Source of the DNA: Halieaceae bacterium UBA3479 | Lineage (GTDB): Bacteria > Pseudomonadota > Gammaproteobacteria > Pseudomonadales > Halieaceae | Direction of reading: 5' to 3' | Assembly (NCBI GenBank): GCA_002377985.1 | Contig: DFQW01000077.1 | Location: 1 to 11,191, forward strand | DNA: 11,191 nt | In this document: piece by piece, positions 1 through 6,704 of the stretch | Layout: each line of letters begins with the position of its first letter | How positions within the stretch are numbered: position 1 is the first letter of the stretch | Program-made: the position numbers and the translations under genes | The notes under the pieces: generated by a model | What the model saw: the letters and a program-made list of their open reading frames with translations, nothing else | What the model was told of the DNA's origin: nothing | Database searches by the model: none

Positions 1-64
1 GCGGCGGTCTTGAAAACCGTTGAGGGGCAACCCTCCCGGGGTTCGAATCCCTGGCCCACCGCCA
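1..64 (+). tRNA. tRNA-Ser (UGA), 5' end cut off by the window edge
   Basis: This is the 3' two thirds of a class II tRNA. The anticodon loop reads CTTGAAA, flanked by a 5-bp stem (GCGGT/ACCGT), so the anticodon is TGA, which reads UCA serine codons. A long variable arm follows (GAGGG-gcaa-CCCTC), typical of tRNA-Ser. Then come a T arm with the TTCGAAT loop, a 3' acceptor strand GCCCACC, discriminator G and an encoded CCA at 62-64. The D arm and the 5' acceptor strand (expected GGTGGGC) lie outside the window. Confidence 0.93.
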
Positions 65-70
65 TCTATA

Positions 71-99
71 AAAAACCGCCCTCGTGGGCGGTTTTTTTT
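71..99 (+). terminator. Rho-independent terminator of the tRNA-Ser gene
   Basis: A GC-rich hairpin with stem CCGCCC/GGGCGG and a TCGT tetraloop (76-91) is followed directly by eight T residues. A run of A before the stem extends the pairing with the T tract. It starts 7 bases after the tRNA CCA end, so it most likely ends the tRNA transcript. The A-rich left flank would also give a T tract on the opposite strand, so it could act in both directions. Confidence 0.9.
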
Positions 100-127
100 C
101 GATTGTTTTCTGTTACGTCCGACACCA

Positions 128-145
128 TTGCCCGTGGGAGGGCAA
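128..145. repeat. Short inverted repeat downstream of the secreted-protein gene
   Basis: The stem TTGCCC/GGGCAA with a 6-base spacer lies about 60 bases past the stop codon of the minus-strand gene ending at 206. It has no clear T tract on the minus strand, so it is only a weak candidate for a transcript-end hairpin. Confidence 0.35.
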
Positions 146-205
146 CCGTACTATCAAGCCCATAGCGCGCCCATTGATGTTGCGATCAGACAAGGGCCAA
201 GCGGT

Positions 206-931
206 TCAGTCCGGATTAGCCTCATATACCGTATTAGCGATATAACTTCTCACCAGAGAAACGGCCCCATCAACCTCAGCGTTATAGGCTTGAAACTCGG
301 GGGTGAGATAAAACTTCTCTAGGAAATTGAGTGCCTCAACCGGTGAGTCAAAAGCCGTCCAAATCTGATGGGTGGCCCAGCCTTGATTACCAAGTAGCAG
401 CGTTTGCAATCCGTAAGCCTTTGAGGCCCAGGGATAGGCTTCGAGTGACTTACTGAGCTTTTGCCAAGCCGGTACAAACGTTGCTGGATCGCTCACATTT
501 ACCGTCCAGGTGACCATGCTACGAGTACCCCGACCATCTCCCGAGACGATGCTATGGGTGGTGAGTGTTTGCGCTTTGTTTTCTACGCCAACGCTGGCGC
601 CAGCCTGTGTAAATTCCTGAAAAGCAGGAGAGGCTGCAAAGGTCTGTCCCGCTTCAAGGTATCGCTCTGCAGTCTTAAAGTAGAAAGACACCATGTGGGT
701 CGACTCATCCCAGCCGTTGTGTCCTAGTGCATAGAGCGTGACTTCGTAATTCTTATCTGCAATGTCGGGCGATGCCATCAGCTTGCTGAACGCTCCAACA
801 CAGGCGGCCGGCTGTGGACACGAGAAATAGTAGTTTGATTGAAATTTCGAATAATTGGGTTCCGAGTGGTTGTCGGCTTGGACCGAGGACGTGAAGGCCC
901 ACGCCAATGCTGCCAGAACGATCTTTTTCAT
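206..931 (-). CDS. Secreted protein with two tandem copies of one domain, unknown function
   Basis: A 241-residue protein that I do not recognise as a named family. It begins with a clear signal peptide (MKK, hydrophobic stretch, likely cleavage after VQA at residue 19), so it is probably periplasmic. The mature part is an internal duplication of about 100-110 residues: LGHNGW at 69-74 recurs as LGNQGW at 180-185, and SPAFQEF at 101-107 recurs as TPEFQAY at 210-216, with similar spacing inside each copy. The pattern of alternating strands and amphipathic helices suggests a ferredoxin-like or dimeric alpha/beta-barrel fold formed within one chain (inference). Two cysteines at 38 and 44 could form a disulfide. 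The start is supported by an AGGGGA ribosome binding site just upstream of the ATG. It appears to be transcribed alone, toward the tRNA terminator. Confidence 0.85.
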   Translation of the reverse strand: MKKIVLAALAWAFTSSVQADNHSEPNYSKFQSNYYFSCPQPAACVGAFSKLMASPDIADKNYEVTLYALGHNGWDESTHMVSFYFKTAERYLEAGQTFAASPAFQEFTQAGASVGVENKAQTLTTHSIVSGDGRGTRSMVTWTVNVSDPATFVPAWQKLSKSLEAYPWASKAYGLQTLLLGNQGWATHQIWTAFDSPVEALNFLEKFYLTPEFQAYNAEVDGAVSLVRSYIANTVYEANPD

Positions 932-1251
932 TAATATCCCCTGATTTAGTCTGCAGTGATGGTATCCGAGGGCCTAAGGTTGCCCTCCGCGACCACTATA
1001 ATTGCAGAGATAGGGGTTATTACGTTCCGGAAAAGCAGTGAGATGTTGCAGAATTGCAACGCAAGCCAATCGCAGTGATCAAGATTGTCTGAGCCTGTCG
1101 CGTCGCGATACCTAACAGATTCGAGGCGTACTGACCCTTTACATGGATGGCAACTTTCGGTTGCTGAGCCTGCAATAGACTGAACTGCGCGCAGAGCGGT
1201 CTCCGGCCATAACCCTGTCCGGATCTCGATCGGATTGTCGATTTCATGCCG
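932..1251. other. 320-base gap without a convincing gene
   Basis: This stretch separates two minus-strand genes and should hold the promoter of the secreted-protein gene. A TATAGT on the minus strand (995-1000) could be a -10 box, but I see no good -35 box at 17 bases. A 75-codon minus-strand reading frame (1020-1247) has no recognisable domain or hydrophobic pattern and I do not call it. The only clear structure is the palindrome at 1045-1060, listed separately. Confidence 0.5.
1045..1060. promoter_or_regulatory. Perfect 16-base palindrome, possible operator
   Basis: GTTGCA-gaat-TGCAAC has two perfect 6-base arms around a 4-base centre. It lies about 115 bases upstream of the ATG of the secreted-protein gene and about 45 bases upstream of a possible TATAGT -10 box on the same strand. 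The size and symmetry fit the binding site of a dimeric helix-turn-helix regulator, but no regulator gene is next to it. A chance palindrome is possible. Confidence 0.3.
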
Positions 1252-1644
1252 TCACAACAGCGCCACGGCCATCATGCCATAACCTACTGCACCCACTATC
1301 CAAACGAGACTCCGCAGATACTTGATTCCGGCAATGTAAATCGGCACGTAGGCCACGCGCGCCCAAAACGCGATTTGCGCGCCCAGTAGCGCCTCCTGAC
1401 CCAGCCCCGCGACGTGAGCAACCAGCGCGAGGGGCACAAAAAATACTGCCGCCTCGATAGAGTTGTTGGCCGCTCGCTCTGCGCGCCCACCCATTGGCGT
1501 CGCCTCTTTGAGGTTGTCACGATTGCCCAACCCAATCTCGCGACCCTCTTTGGTCCATTCTTGGTTACGAATTGCCGCGCCCAGCACGACTGCGAAAAAT
1601 GTCAGCAAGGTGAAATACACGGTGATCTCTAGTAATGGTGTCAT
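1252..1644 (-). CDS. MAPEG family integral membrane protein
   Basis: A 130-residue protein with four hydrophobic segments at about residues 5-25, 63-80, 84-106 and 110-130, matching the four-helix MAPEG fold (membrane-associated proteins in eicosanoid and glutathione metabolism). The family's conserved stretch before helix 2 is present: GGRAERAANNSIE at 52-64, with the Arg and Asn-x-x-Glu residues linked in the family to glutathione binding. The length is normal for bacterial members. Most of these have no proven substrate; some have glutathione transferase or peroxidase activity. The start is fixed by an AGAGGA ribosome binding site about 6 bases before the ATG. It is transcribed divergently from the acyl-CoA ligase gene, with about 245 bases between them, and looks like a single-gene unit. 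Confidence 0.9.
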   Translation of the reverse strand: MTPLLEITVYFTLLTFFAVVLGAAIRNQEWTKEGREIGLGNRDNLKEATPMGGRAERAANNSIEAAVFFVPLALVAHVAGLGQEALLGAQIAFWARVAYVPIYIAGIKYLRSLVWIVGAVGYGMMAVALL

Positions 1645-1889
1645 CGAAAGTCCTCTGGTTTGTAGTTATAAATGCGGCTCTGTCACTATAACCTGCCCCA
1701 AACCCTGCGGCACTAGAGGGAGAGTCAGTAAAGAAAAAAGGCACCCCAGACTCCGCCCATCACGCATTCTTGACCTGATCGCCTGCAGTCTTGAGCCGTA
1801 ATGGAGATAAAGCCGATAATTGACGCTTGCCTGAATGATTTCGGCTTGCGAGCTCGATAGGGCAATCAGTCAAAGAAGGAACCCATGTT
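1645..1889. promoter_or_regulatory. Divergent promoter region between the MAPEG and acyl-CoA ligase genes
   Basis: The 245 bases separate two head-to-head genes and must contain both promoters unless the transcripts start inside coding sequence. I could not find a convincing -35/-10 pair for either gene. A TTGACG at 1820-1825 lacks a matching -10 box. The ligase ribosome binding site AAGAAGGA is at 1873-1880, 9 bases before the ATG at 1890. Confidence 0.4.
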
Positions 1890-3542
1890 ATGCAATGCAG
1901 CACGCTTACTGAGCAGGCCCGGCACTGGGCCCACTCTCAGCCCGATCAAGTATGGATGCGCGACCTGAATGACGCCGGCGCTGTTGAGTACACATGGCGT
2001 GCCGCAATAAATCAGATTGATCGTGTGGCAGCCTGGCTCGAGACAGAATTCGGTCATGGTGAGCGCATGGCTTTGCTGTCTCGAAATCGCGCGCATTGGG
2101 TCATGGCGGATATGGCCGTCATCCACTCTGGAAACGTGACGGTACCGCTGTTTACAACCCATGCGCAGGCCACGGCCGAGTACATCCTAGAATTTACCGA
2201 CACTAAAGCACTCTTTCTTGGAGAGACCGAGAACTGGGAAAGCGTAAAGCGTGTTCTTCCAATCGACTGCCTGCTGATCACCCTCCCGGGCGTCGATTGC
2301 GATTTACCGCATAAAAAATGGGAAGAACTGATCGCTGCGGCACCCTTGAACGCCCCCAAGTATCAGCCCGCCGCCGATGACATCGTCTCTCTGGTATTTA
2401 CTTCTGGAACGACCGGGCTGCCCAAGGGTGTTATCCAAACGCACGCCACAAATTTGATCCCTATGCGCCGCTGCCAATATCTATTCACACAGCGAGAACA
2501 GCCAAGGTGGTTCAGCTATCTCCCGCTCTCGCATATCGCTGAGCGACAAATTGTTGAGTTTTCCTCAATCAATACAGGCGGTGAGATCTGGTTCAACGAA
2601 TCCCTAGAGACTCTTGCGAGAGATCTGCCCCGGTGCAGACCCCATATTTTCTTTGGCCCCCCCAGGGTGTGGGAGCAGCTCAGACAATCGGTCACGGCGA
2701 AGTTTGGGGGCGCCGAAGCGCTTGGGGCCGCTCTTGCCAACGATGAGGTGGCGGTGCAGACATTGGTCAGAGGCGCTCTGGGCATGGATGAGGTCGAGTA
2801 CTGCCTTACGGCCGCTGCGCCCACCCCGCCCTCTCTGATCGAATGGTGGGATGCCGTGGGCGTGACACTGTGCGAGGGATTTGGCCAGACGGAGGCTATG
2901 GGACTCATTACTACAGACCCTGAGGACCGTCGAATCGGATCGATTGGCAAGCCCGCGGGTGAAGTCGAGGTCAAAATCGGCCCCGATGACGAATTGCTCA
3001 TTAAAGCGGAGGGATGTACGCCGGGTTACTACAACCGCCCCGAAAAAACGGCCGAACTCTGGCAAAACGGGTGGCTACATACGGGAGACAAGGTAAGAAT
3101 TGACGACGACGGGTTCATCTTCATCACCGGCCGGGTCAAGGATTACTTTAAAACCATTCAGGGAAAATTCGTAGCGCCGCCACCCATCGAAGGTCTCTTT
3201 GCGGAGAACCCGCACTCTGAGCAGCAGTGCCTGTTGGGGCGCGGCTATTCAAAAACCGTGATGGTGACCGTGCTGAATGAACCGGCGCGGTCTCTCCCCA
3301 GGGAAGAAGTTGAAGCCGCTGCCCTAGGTACCGTCGAAAGGATTAACGCCTCAATTGAAAAACATGCGCGGATAGGCGCTGTCATTTTCAGCCAGACGCC
3401 CTGGACGATTGAGAACGAGATTCTGACCCCGACTATGAAAATCCGCCGCGAACAGATCGAGACTAAGTTCGGTGAGAGCGCCGAGCGGCTCGCTCGCGAG
3501 GGTGCAGAAGCGGGAGAGGTACAGCTCTATTGGTTTGACTGA
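1890..3542 (+). CDS. AMP-forming acyl-CoA ligase, long-chain fatty acid type
   Basis: A 550-residue cytoplasmic enzyme of the ANL superfamily, expected to activate a carboxylic acid to an acyl-adenylate and then to an acyl-CoA. All core motifs are present: the P-loop TSGTTGLPKG at 171-180, EGFGQTE at 329-335, WLHTGD at 395-400 (ribose-binding Asp400), the hinge GRVKDYFKT at 414-422, and the C-terminal catalytic lysine in TPTMKIRR (Lys517). The N-terminal part (LLSRNRAHWVMADMAV) and the GKFVAPPPIE stretch resemble long-chain acyl-CoA synthetases more than acetyl-CoA synthetase. The substrate cannot be read from sequence; an aromatic or methylthio acid is possible. A strong ribosome binding site, AAGAAGGA, precedes the ATG at good spacing, and a second ATG at 1885 is in another frame. 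It is convergent with the EthD gene and is not part of the mtoX operon. Confidence 0.92.
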   Translation: MQCSTLTEQARHWAHSQPDQVWMRDLNDAGAVEYTWRAAINQIDRVAAWLETEFGHGERMALLSRNRAHWVMADMAVIHSGNVTVPLFTTHAQATAEYILEFTDTKALFLGETENWESVKRVLPIDCLLITLPGVDCDLPHKKWEELIAAAPLNAPKYQPAADDIVSLVFTSGTTGLPKGVIQTHATNLIPMRRCQYLFTQREQPRWFSYLPLSHIAERQIVEFSSINTGGEIWFNESLETLARDLPRCRPHIFFGPPRVWEQLRQSVTAKFGGAEALGAALANDEVAVQTLVRGALGMDEVEYCLTAAAPTPPSLIEWWDAVGVTLCEGFGQTEAMGLITTDPEDRRIGSIGKPAGEVEVKIGPDDELLIKAEGCTPGYYNRPEKTAELWQNGWLHTGDKVRIDDDGFIFITGRVKDYFKTIQGKFVAPPPIEGLFAENPHSEQQCLLGRGYSKTVMVTVLNEPARSLPREEVEAAALGTVERINASIEKHARIGAVIFSQTPWTIENEILTPTMKIRREQIETKFGESAERLAREGAEAGEVQLYWFD

Positions 3543-3581
3543 AGTGAAAGCCGCTACGTGACCAAATTACAATAGATCAAA

Positions 3582-3962
3582 TCAAGCCCCGACAAGCTGC
3601 GTCGGCTCGGGCATCTCCGATTCGTACTCCTCCACTACATAGCTGCGGATGAGTCCGCGATCGAAAAGACGCTGCTCGTCGGCAATAATTTCTTCCTGAG
3701 CCTCGGCGGAGCTAATGATCGCCATTGCCGCCTCCATGCGGTCTTTGTCTGGAAACCAAATCTCCATTAATACGTCAAAAGGAAGGTCAGTCGAATCAGC
3801 CGCGGCTGGCTCTGGAGGAGTGAGATAACGGCGCTGATACTTTATCGCGTACCCCCTTAGATATTTTTCGCCAATTACTCTGTGGTGCGTCTCGTAATGT
3901 TCGATAAAGGCCTCTCGAGACATACCGGACCTCCTCGTTAACAGTGTCACCAACTTGATCAT
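3582..3962 (-). CDS. EthD-family dimeric alpha/beta-barrel protein
   Basis: A small cytoplasmic protein (126 residues from the ATG at 3962) with the start typical of EthD proteins: a first strand MIKLVTLLTRR, then MSREAFIEHYETHH with a His pair at 26-27, and later a second strand (DVLMEIWF) and helix. EthD proteins form dimeric alpha/beta barrels. The name comes from a protein needed for ethyl tert-butyl ether degradation, and no enzymatic reaction is established for most members. The ATG lies 2 bases after the TGA of the diheme cytochrome gene, so the two are almost certainly cotranscribed and translationally coupled. A TTG at 3968, overlapping that stop, is an alternative start adding two residues. 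The linkage suggests a role in the same pathway (inference). The gene ends about 40 bases from the convergent acyl-CoA ligase. Confidence 0.85.
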   Translation of the reverse strand: MIKLVTLLTRRSGMSREAFIEHYETHHRVIGEKYLRGYAIKYQRRYLTPPEPAAADSTDLPFDVLMEIWFPDKDRMEAAMAIISSAEAQEEIIADEQRLFDRGLIRSYVVEEYESEMPEPTQLVGA

Positions 3963-3964
3963 GG

Positions 3965-5314
3965 TCAATTACTCTTTGCGTCATGGGTGCGGCCCGCCGC
4001 GCGCTCGCCAATCGGTATGCTTCGGGCGTCAGAAACAAGGGTGTCGACATCGTCAGATGTCAGTGTGCGCAGAAAAGCGAGCAACGCGGACTGCTCGCGC
4101 TGAGACAATCTCATGTTTCGTATCCGAGAGTCCTGCATCGGATCTCCTCCCCCACCGTCGGCATAAAATGCCAATACACGCTCAAGCGTGGGTAGCGAAC
4201 CATCGTGCATGTAGGGCCCCGTCAATGCGACATTGCGCAGGCTTGGGGTGCGATAACGCCAACGATCAGCTGATTCCCCGGTTACCTCGTAGCGCCCCTC
4301 GTCACTGAACGTCTCGGTCTCCGCGTCGACTTCAGGGACAATATATACGCCGGGTGAGATCTGAATCCGCTGTGGGCGTGCCGGGCGAGCTGTCTGCACG
4401 TAACCCACCCCCGTGTTATGGAATAATCCATCCGTAAACAGCGCATCTGATTCATTCACCTGATGGCAGCTGCCACAGCCCTTCTCCATGAAAACACCAA
4501 AACCCTCTGCCGCCAGGGCCGGATAGTTGGCCTTGCTCTCTACCGCGTTAGATATCGGGGTGTCTTCCCCATAGCGCCAACGGTCAAAGGGGGAGTCGGC
4601 AGATAGCAAGGCGCGTTGATAAGCCGCAAGCGCCATACCCAGTGTCTCCTCAGTAAGCCCCTCTTGGTAAAGTTCGGCAAAAGCGATTTCGTAATTTTCC
4701 GTGTTAAGGAGTTTTTTTAGCACGCTTTCTTTGTCTGGATTCCCCATTTCATTAGCAGCAAGCAGTGGAGACCAAATCTGCGCTTCCAGAGATCGCTCTC
4801 GTCCATCGAGAAATAGTCTATCGGTATAGGCCACGTTGTAGAGCGATGGCACGTTTCGTCTGACGCCTTTCCCCATATGGCCCACCGGTGTGGCGAGCTC
4901 ATTTTGCGTAAAACCCTGTTCGGGTATATGGCACATGGCACAAGAGAGTGTTTCGTTTTGTGACAACCGGCGATCAAAAAAGAGCCTGCGACCGAGATCC
5001 ACCGCTTTCGGGTCGAGCGCATAGCGTGCGGGCGGAAGACCCAGCGGAACCTGCTCCAAAAGGCGATGCAATGCCGCCCGCGACCCCGGCTGCTGCACGA
5101 TTACCCTGGAGTCTGTCACGTAGTCGAGGGTTTCGTATCCGATACGGGAATCTGCCGTGCCCGCACGATGCTGCGTCACTAACGGCTCTGGCTGTGCCCC
5201 GGCCAGCGAGACTGCCGGTGGCAGGAAAATCGCAATCACCCATCCACCAAACAAACAGCGACGCGTTCTAAATGCACGAGAAAAATGTGAAAGCGTTTGT
5301 ATCGGTGTTAGCAT
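3965..5314 (-). CDS. MauG-like periplasmic diheme cytochrome c / peroxidase
   Basis: A 449-residue protein (from the ATG at 5314) with an N-terminal export signal: basic RAFRTRR, then a hydrophobic stretch ending in SLAGA. It has two c-type heme sites, CAMCH at residues 125-129 and CGSCH at 280-284, in the spacing of the bacterial diheme peroxidase/MauG family. The family signature SLRNVALTGPYMHDG follows the second heme. After it, VLAFYADGG places a Tyr (384) where, by my alignment from memory, diheme peroxidases have the axial Met and MauG has its axial Tyr; this favours a MauG-like function. Candidate roles are oxidative maturation of a partner protein or reduction of H2O2. An in-frame ATG at 5350 would add 12 residues, but it overlaps the start codon of the divergent mtoX gene and has no ribosome binding site; no strong site precedes 5314 either. 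It forms an operon with the EthD gene. Confidence 0.9.
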   Translation of the reverse strand: MLTPIQTLSHFSRAFRTRRCLFGGWVIAIFLPPAVSLAGAQPEPLVTQHRAGTADSRIGYETLDYVTDSRVIVQQPGSRAALHRLLEQVPLGLPPARYALDPKAVDLGRRLFFDRRLSQNETLSCAMCHIPEQGFTQNELATPVGHMGKGVRRNVPSLYNVAYTDRLFLDGRERSLEAQIWSPLLAANEMGNPDKESVLKKLLNTENYEIAFAELYQEGLTEETLGMALAAYQRALLSADSPFDRWRYGEDTPISNAVESKANYPALAAEGFGVFMEKGCGSCHQVNESDALFTDGLFHNTGVGYVQTARPARPQRIQISPGVYIVPEVDAETETFSDEGRYEVTGESADRWRYRTPSLRNVALTGPYMHDGSLPTLERVLAFYADGGGGDPMQDSRIRNMRLSQREQSALLAFLRTLTSDDVDTLVSDARSIPIGERAAGRTHDAKSN

Positions 5315-5348
5315 CGCGTGATTCTGGCAGAAAAACTCAGGAAAAATC
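5315..5348. promoter_or_regulatory. Very short divergent intergenic region between the MauG-like and mtoX genes
   Basis: Only 34 bases separate the chosen start of the diheme cytochrome (5314, minus) from the ATG of the SBP56 gene (5349, plus). AGGA at 5339-5342 is the ribosome binding site of the plus-strand gene. There is no room for two ordinary promoters, so at least one must lie inside the 5' coding part of the other gene, or the cytochrome may begin further downstream. I could not identify a confident promoter or operator here. Confidence 0.5.
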
Positions 5349-6704
5349 ATGATTAAACGCGGATTGATATGGGGGCTATTGACATCGCTGTTGAGCGTTC
5401 AGGCCGCCCATGGAGACGAAACCTGTATGTCGCCGTACATGGCTAAAATCGTGGGTCAGGAGGACTATGTTTACATCTGGACTCTGGGGTTAGAGGGCGT
5501 CGGGGATGGTGAGGACAAGCTGGTCACCGTTGATGTCAATCCCGATTCTGAGTCCTACGGCAGGGTCATACACTCCATTTCAATGGGCGGTCGAAACGAG
5601 GCTCACCACTCAGGTCTCACGGATGATCGTCGGTTCCTCTGGGCATCCGGCCTTGATACCAGCAAGATCTTTATTTTCGACGTCCATTCCGATCCTGCTG
5701 CACCTCGGCTGCACCGCACTATTGACGATTTTGTGGAAAAAACGGGCGGCATCGTTGGCCCGCATACCAATTACGCGCTCCCCGGACGCATGCTGATTAC
5801 CGGGCTCTCCAACAATCGCGACCACGGTGGCAGAACCGGCATGGCTGAGTACACCAACGGGGGTGATTTTATCACCAGCGTCTGGATGCCGACTGATGAC
5901 AACCTTCAGGGCGCTGTTAAATCAGGGAGTTACGCTGACGGTTATGGGTACGATGCCCGCGCACTACCGCGCCGAAACGTCTTGGTTTCGTCCTCGTTCA
6001 CGGGCTGGAACAACTACATGATGAATCTCGGCAAGATGATGGGCGACGCCGAGGCCATGAAGCGCTTCGGTAATACCGTAGTCATTTGGGATCTGCACGC
6101 AAGAACGCCGAAGAAAATCCTCGACGTTCCTGGCGCACCGCTTGAGATCCGTTGTGCCTGGGGCTCTCAGTCAAATTATTGCTTCACCACCACAGCTCTC
6201 ACCTCGAAGGTCTGGTTGATCTATGAGGACGACATGGGTGAATGGCAGGCGAAAGCAGTGGCAGATATCGGCGATGCGAGCAAAATCCCTCTCCCGGTGG
6301 ATATTTCGATCTCAGCGGACGACAAACATCTTTGGGTCAATACCTGGAACGATGGAAAAGTAAGGCTGTTTGATATTTCGGATCCCTTCGCGCCGAAGCA
6401 GGTCATGGAAGAAAAGATCGGTGAACAGGTCAATATGGTGTCGCAAAGCTGGGATGGAGAGCGCGTCTATTTCACTTCCTCGCTGTTGGCAAATTGGGAC
6501 AAAACCGCCGCGACTGGAGACAATGACTTGCAATATTTCAAACTTTACCAATGGGATGGCGCCTCGCTGAAACCCCAGTTTCATCTTGACTTTATCGAGC
6601 TCGGCCTCGGCGCGCCGCACCAGATGCGCTTTGGCGCACGTGCGCTTTATGGCGGGGCATCGGCACAATCACCCTCAGGGCTTGGCGCTCCGCCCGCACA
6701 CTGA
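5349..6704 (+). CDS. mtoX: SBP56-family methanethiol oxidase, periplasmic
   Basis: A 451-residue protein of the selenium-binding protein (SBP56) family, whose bacterial members include the copper-dependent methanethiol oxidase (methanethiol + O2 + H2O to formaldehyde, H2S and H2O2). A signal peptide (MIKRGLIWGLLTSLL to about residue 20-22) sends it to the periplasm, unlike the cytosolic animal proteins. Family landmarks run the full length: CMSPYM at 26-31, TVDVNPDS then HHSG at 86-89, GPHTNY with His139, YDARALPRRNVLVSS, PLEIR, DISISADDKHLWVNTWNDG followed by DISDPFAPK, and APHQMRFGARALYG near the end with His424. The conserved histidines are likely copper ligands. A tail of about 16 residues follows the normal family end and overlaps the next gene. 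The start has an AGGA site 6 bases upstream. A neighbouring SCO gene and a MauG gene match the context known for mtoX, which supports methanethiol as substrate. Confidence 0.93.
   Translation: MIKRGLIWGLLTSLLSVQAAHGDETCMSPYMAKIVGQEDYVYIWTLGLEGVGDGEDKLVTVDVNPDSESYGRVIHSISMGGRNEAHHSGLTDDRRFLWASGLDTSKIFIFDVHSDPAAPRLHRTIDDFVEKTGGIVGPHTNYALPGRMLITGLSNNRDHGGRTGMAEYTNGGDFITSVWMPTDDNLQGAVKSGSYADGYGYDARALPRRNVLVSSSFTGWNNYMMNLGKMMGDAEAMKRFGNTVVIWDLHARTPKKILDVPGAPLEIRCAWGSQSNYCFTTTALTSKVWLIYEDDMGEWQAKAVADIGDASKIPLPVDISISADDKHLWVNTWNDGKVRLFDISDPFAPKQVMEEKIGEQVNMVSQSWDGERVYFTSSLLANWDKTAATGDNDLQYFKLYQWDGASLKPQFHLDFIELGLGAPHQMRFGARALYGGASAQSPSGLGAPPAH

Noticed and set aside
1..64. tRNA-Ser 3' end as an integration site for a mobile island
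   Set aside because: No integrase, direct repeat of the tRNA end or other mobile gene is visible in the window.
20..322. 100-codon plus-strand open frame starting inside tRNA-Ser
   Set aside because: It runs through the tRNA and its terminator and then antisense to the 3' end of the secreted-protein gene; the translated product is low-complexity and unlike a protein.
1020..1247. 75-codon minus-strand open reading frame between the MAPEG and secreted-protein genes
   Set aside because: It has no recognisable domain, no clear ribosome binding site and an unremarkable composition. Its placement 4 bases after the MAPEG stop is suggestive but not enough to call a gene.
1890..3542. DmdB-type methylmercaptopropionate-CoA ligase of the DMSP demethylation pathway
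   Set aside because: The nearby methanethiol oxidase makes it tempting, but the sequence style is closer to long-chain acyl-CoA ligases, it is convergent to the mtoX cluster, and no dmdA, dmdC or dmdD is in view.
6586..6704. Frameshift or fusion between mtoX and the SCO gene
   Set aside because: MtoX reaches the normal family end (APHQMRFGARALYG) before its stop and the SCO domain is complete, so two overlapping intact genes explain the data.
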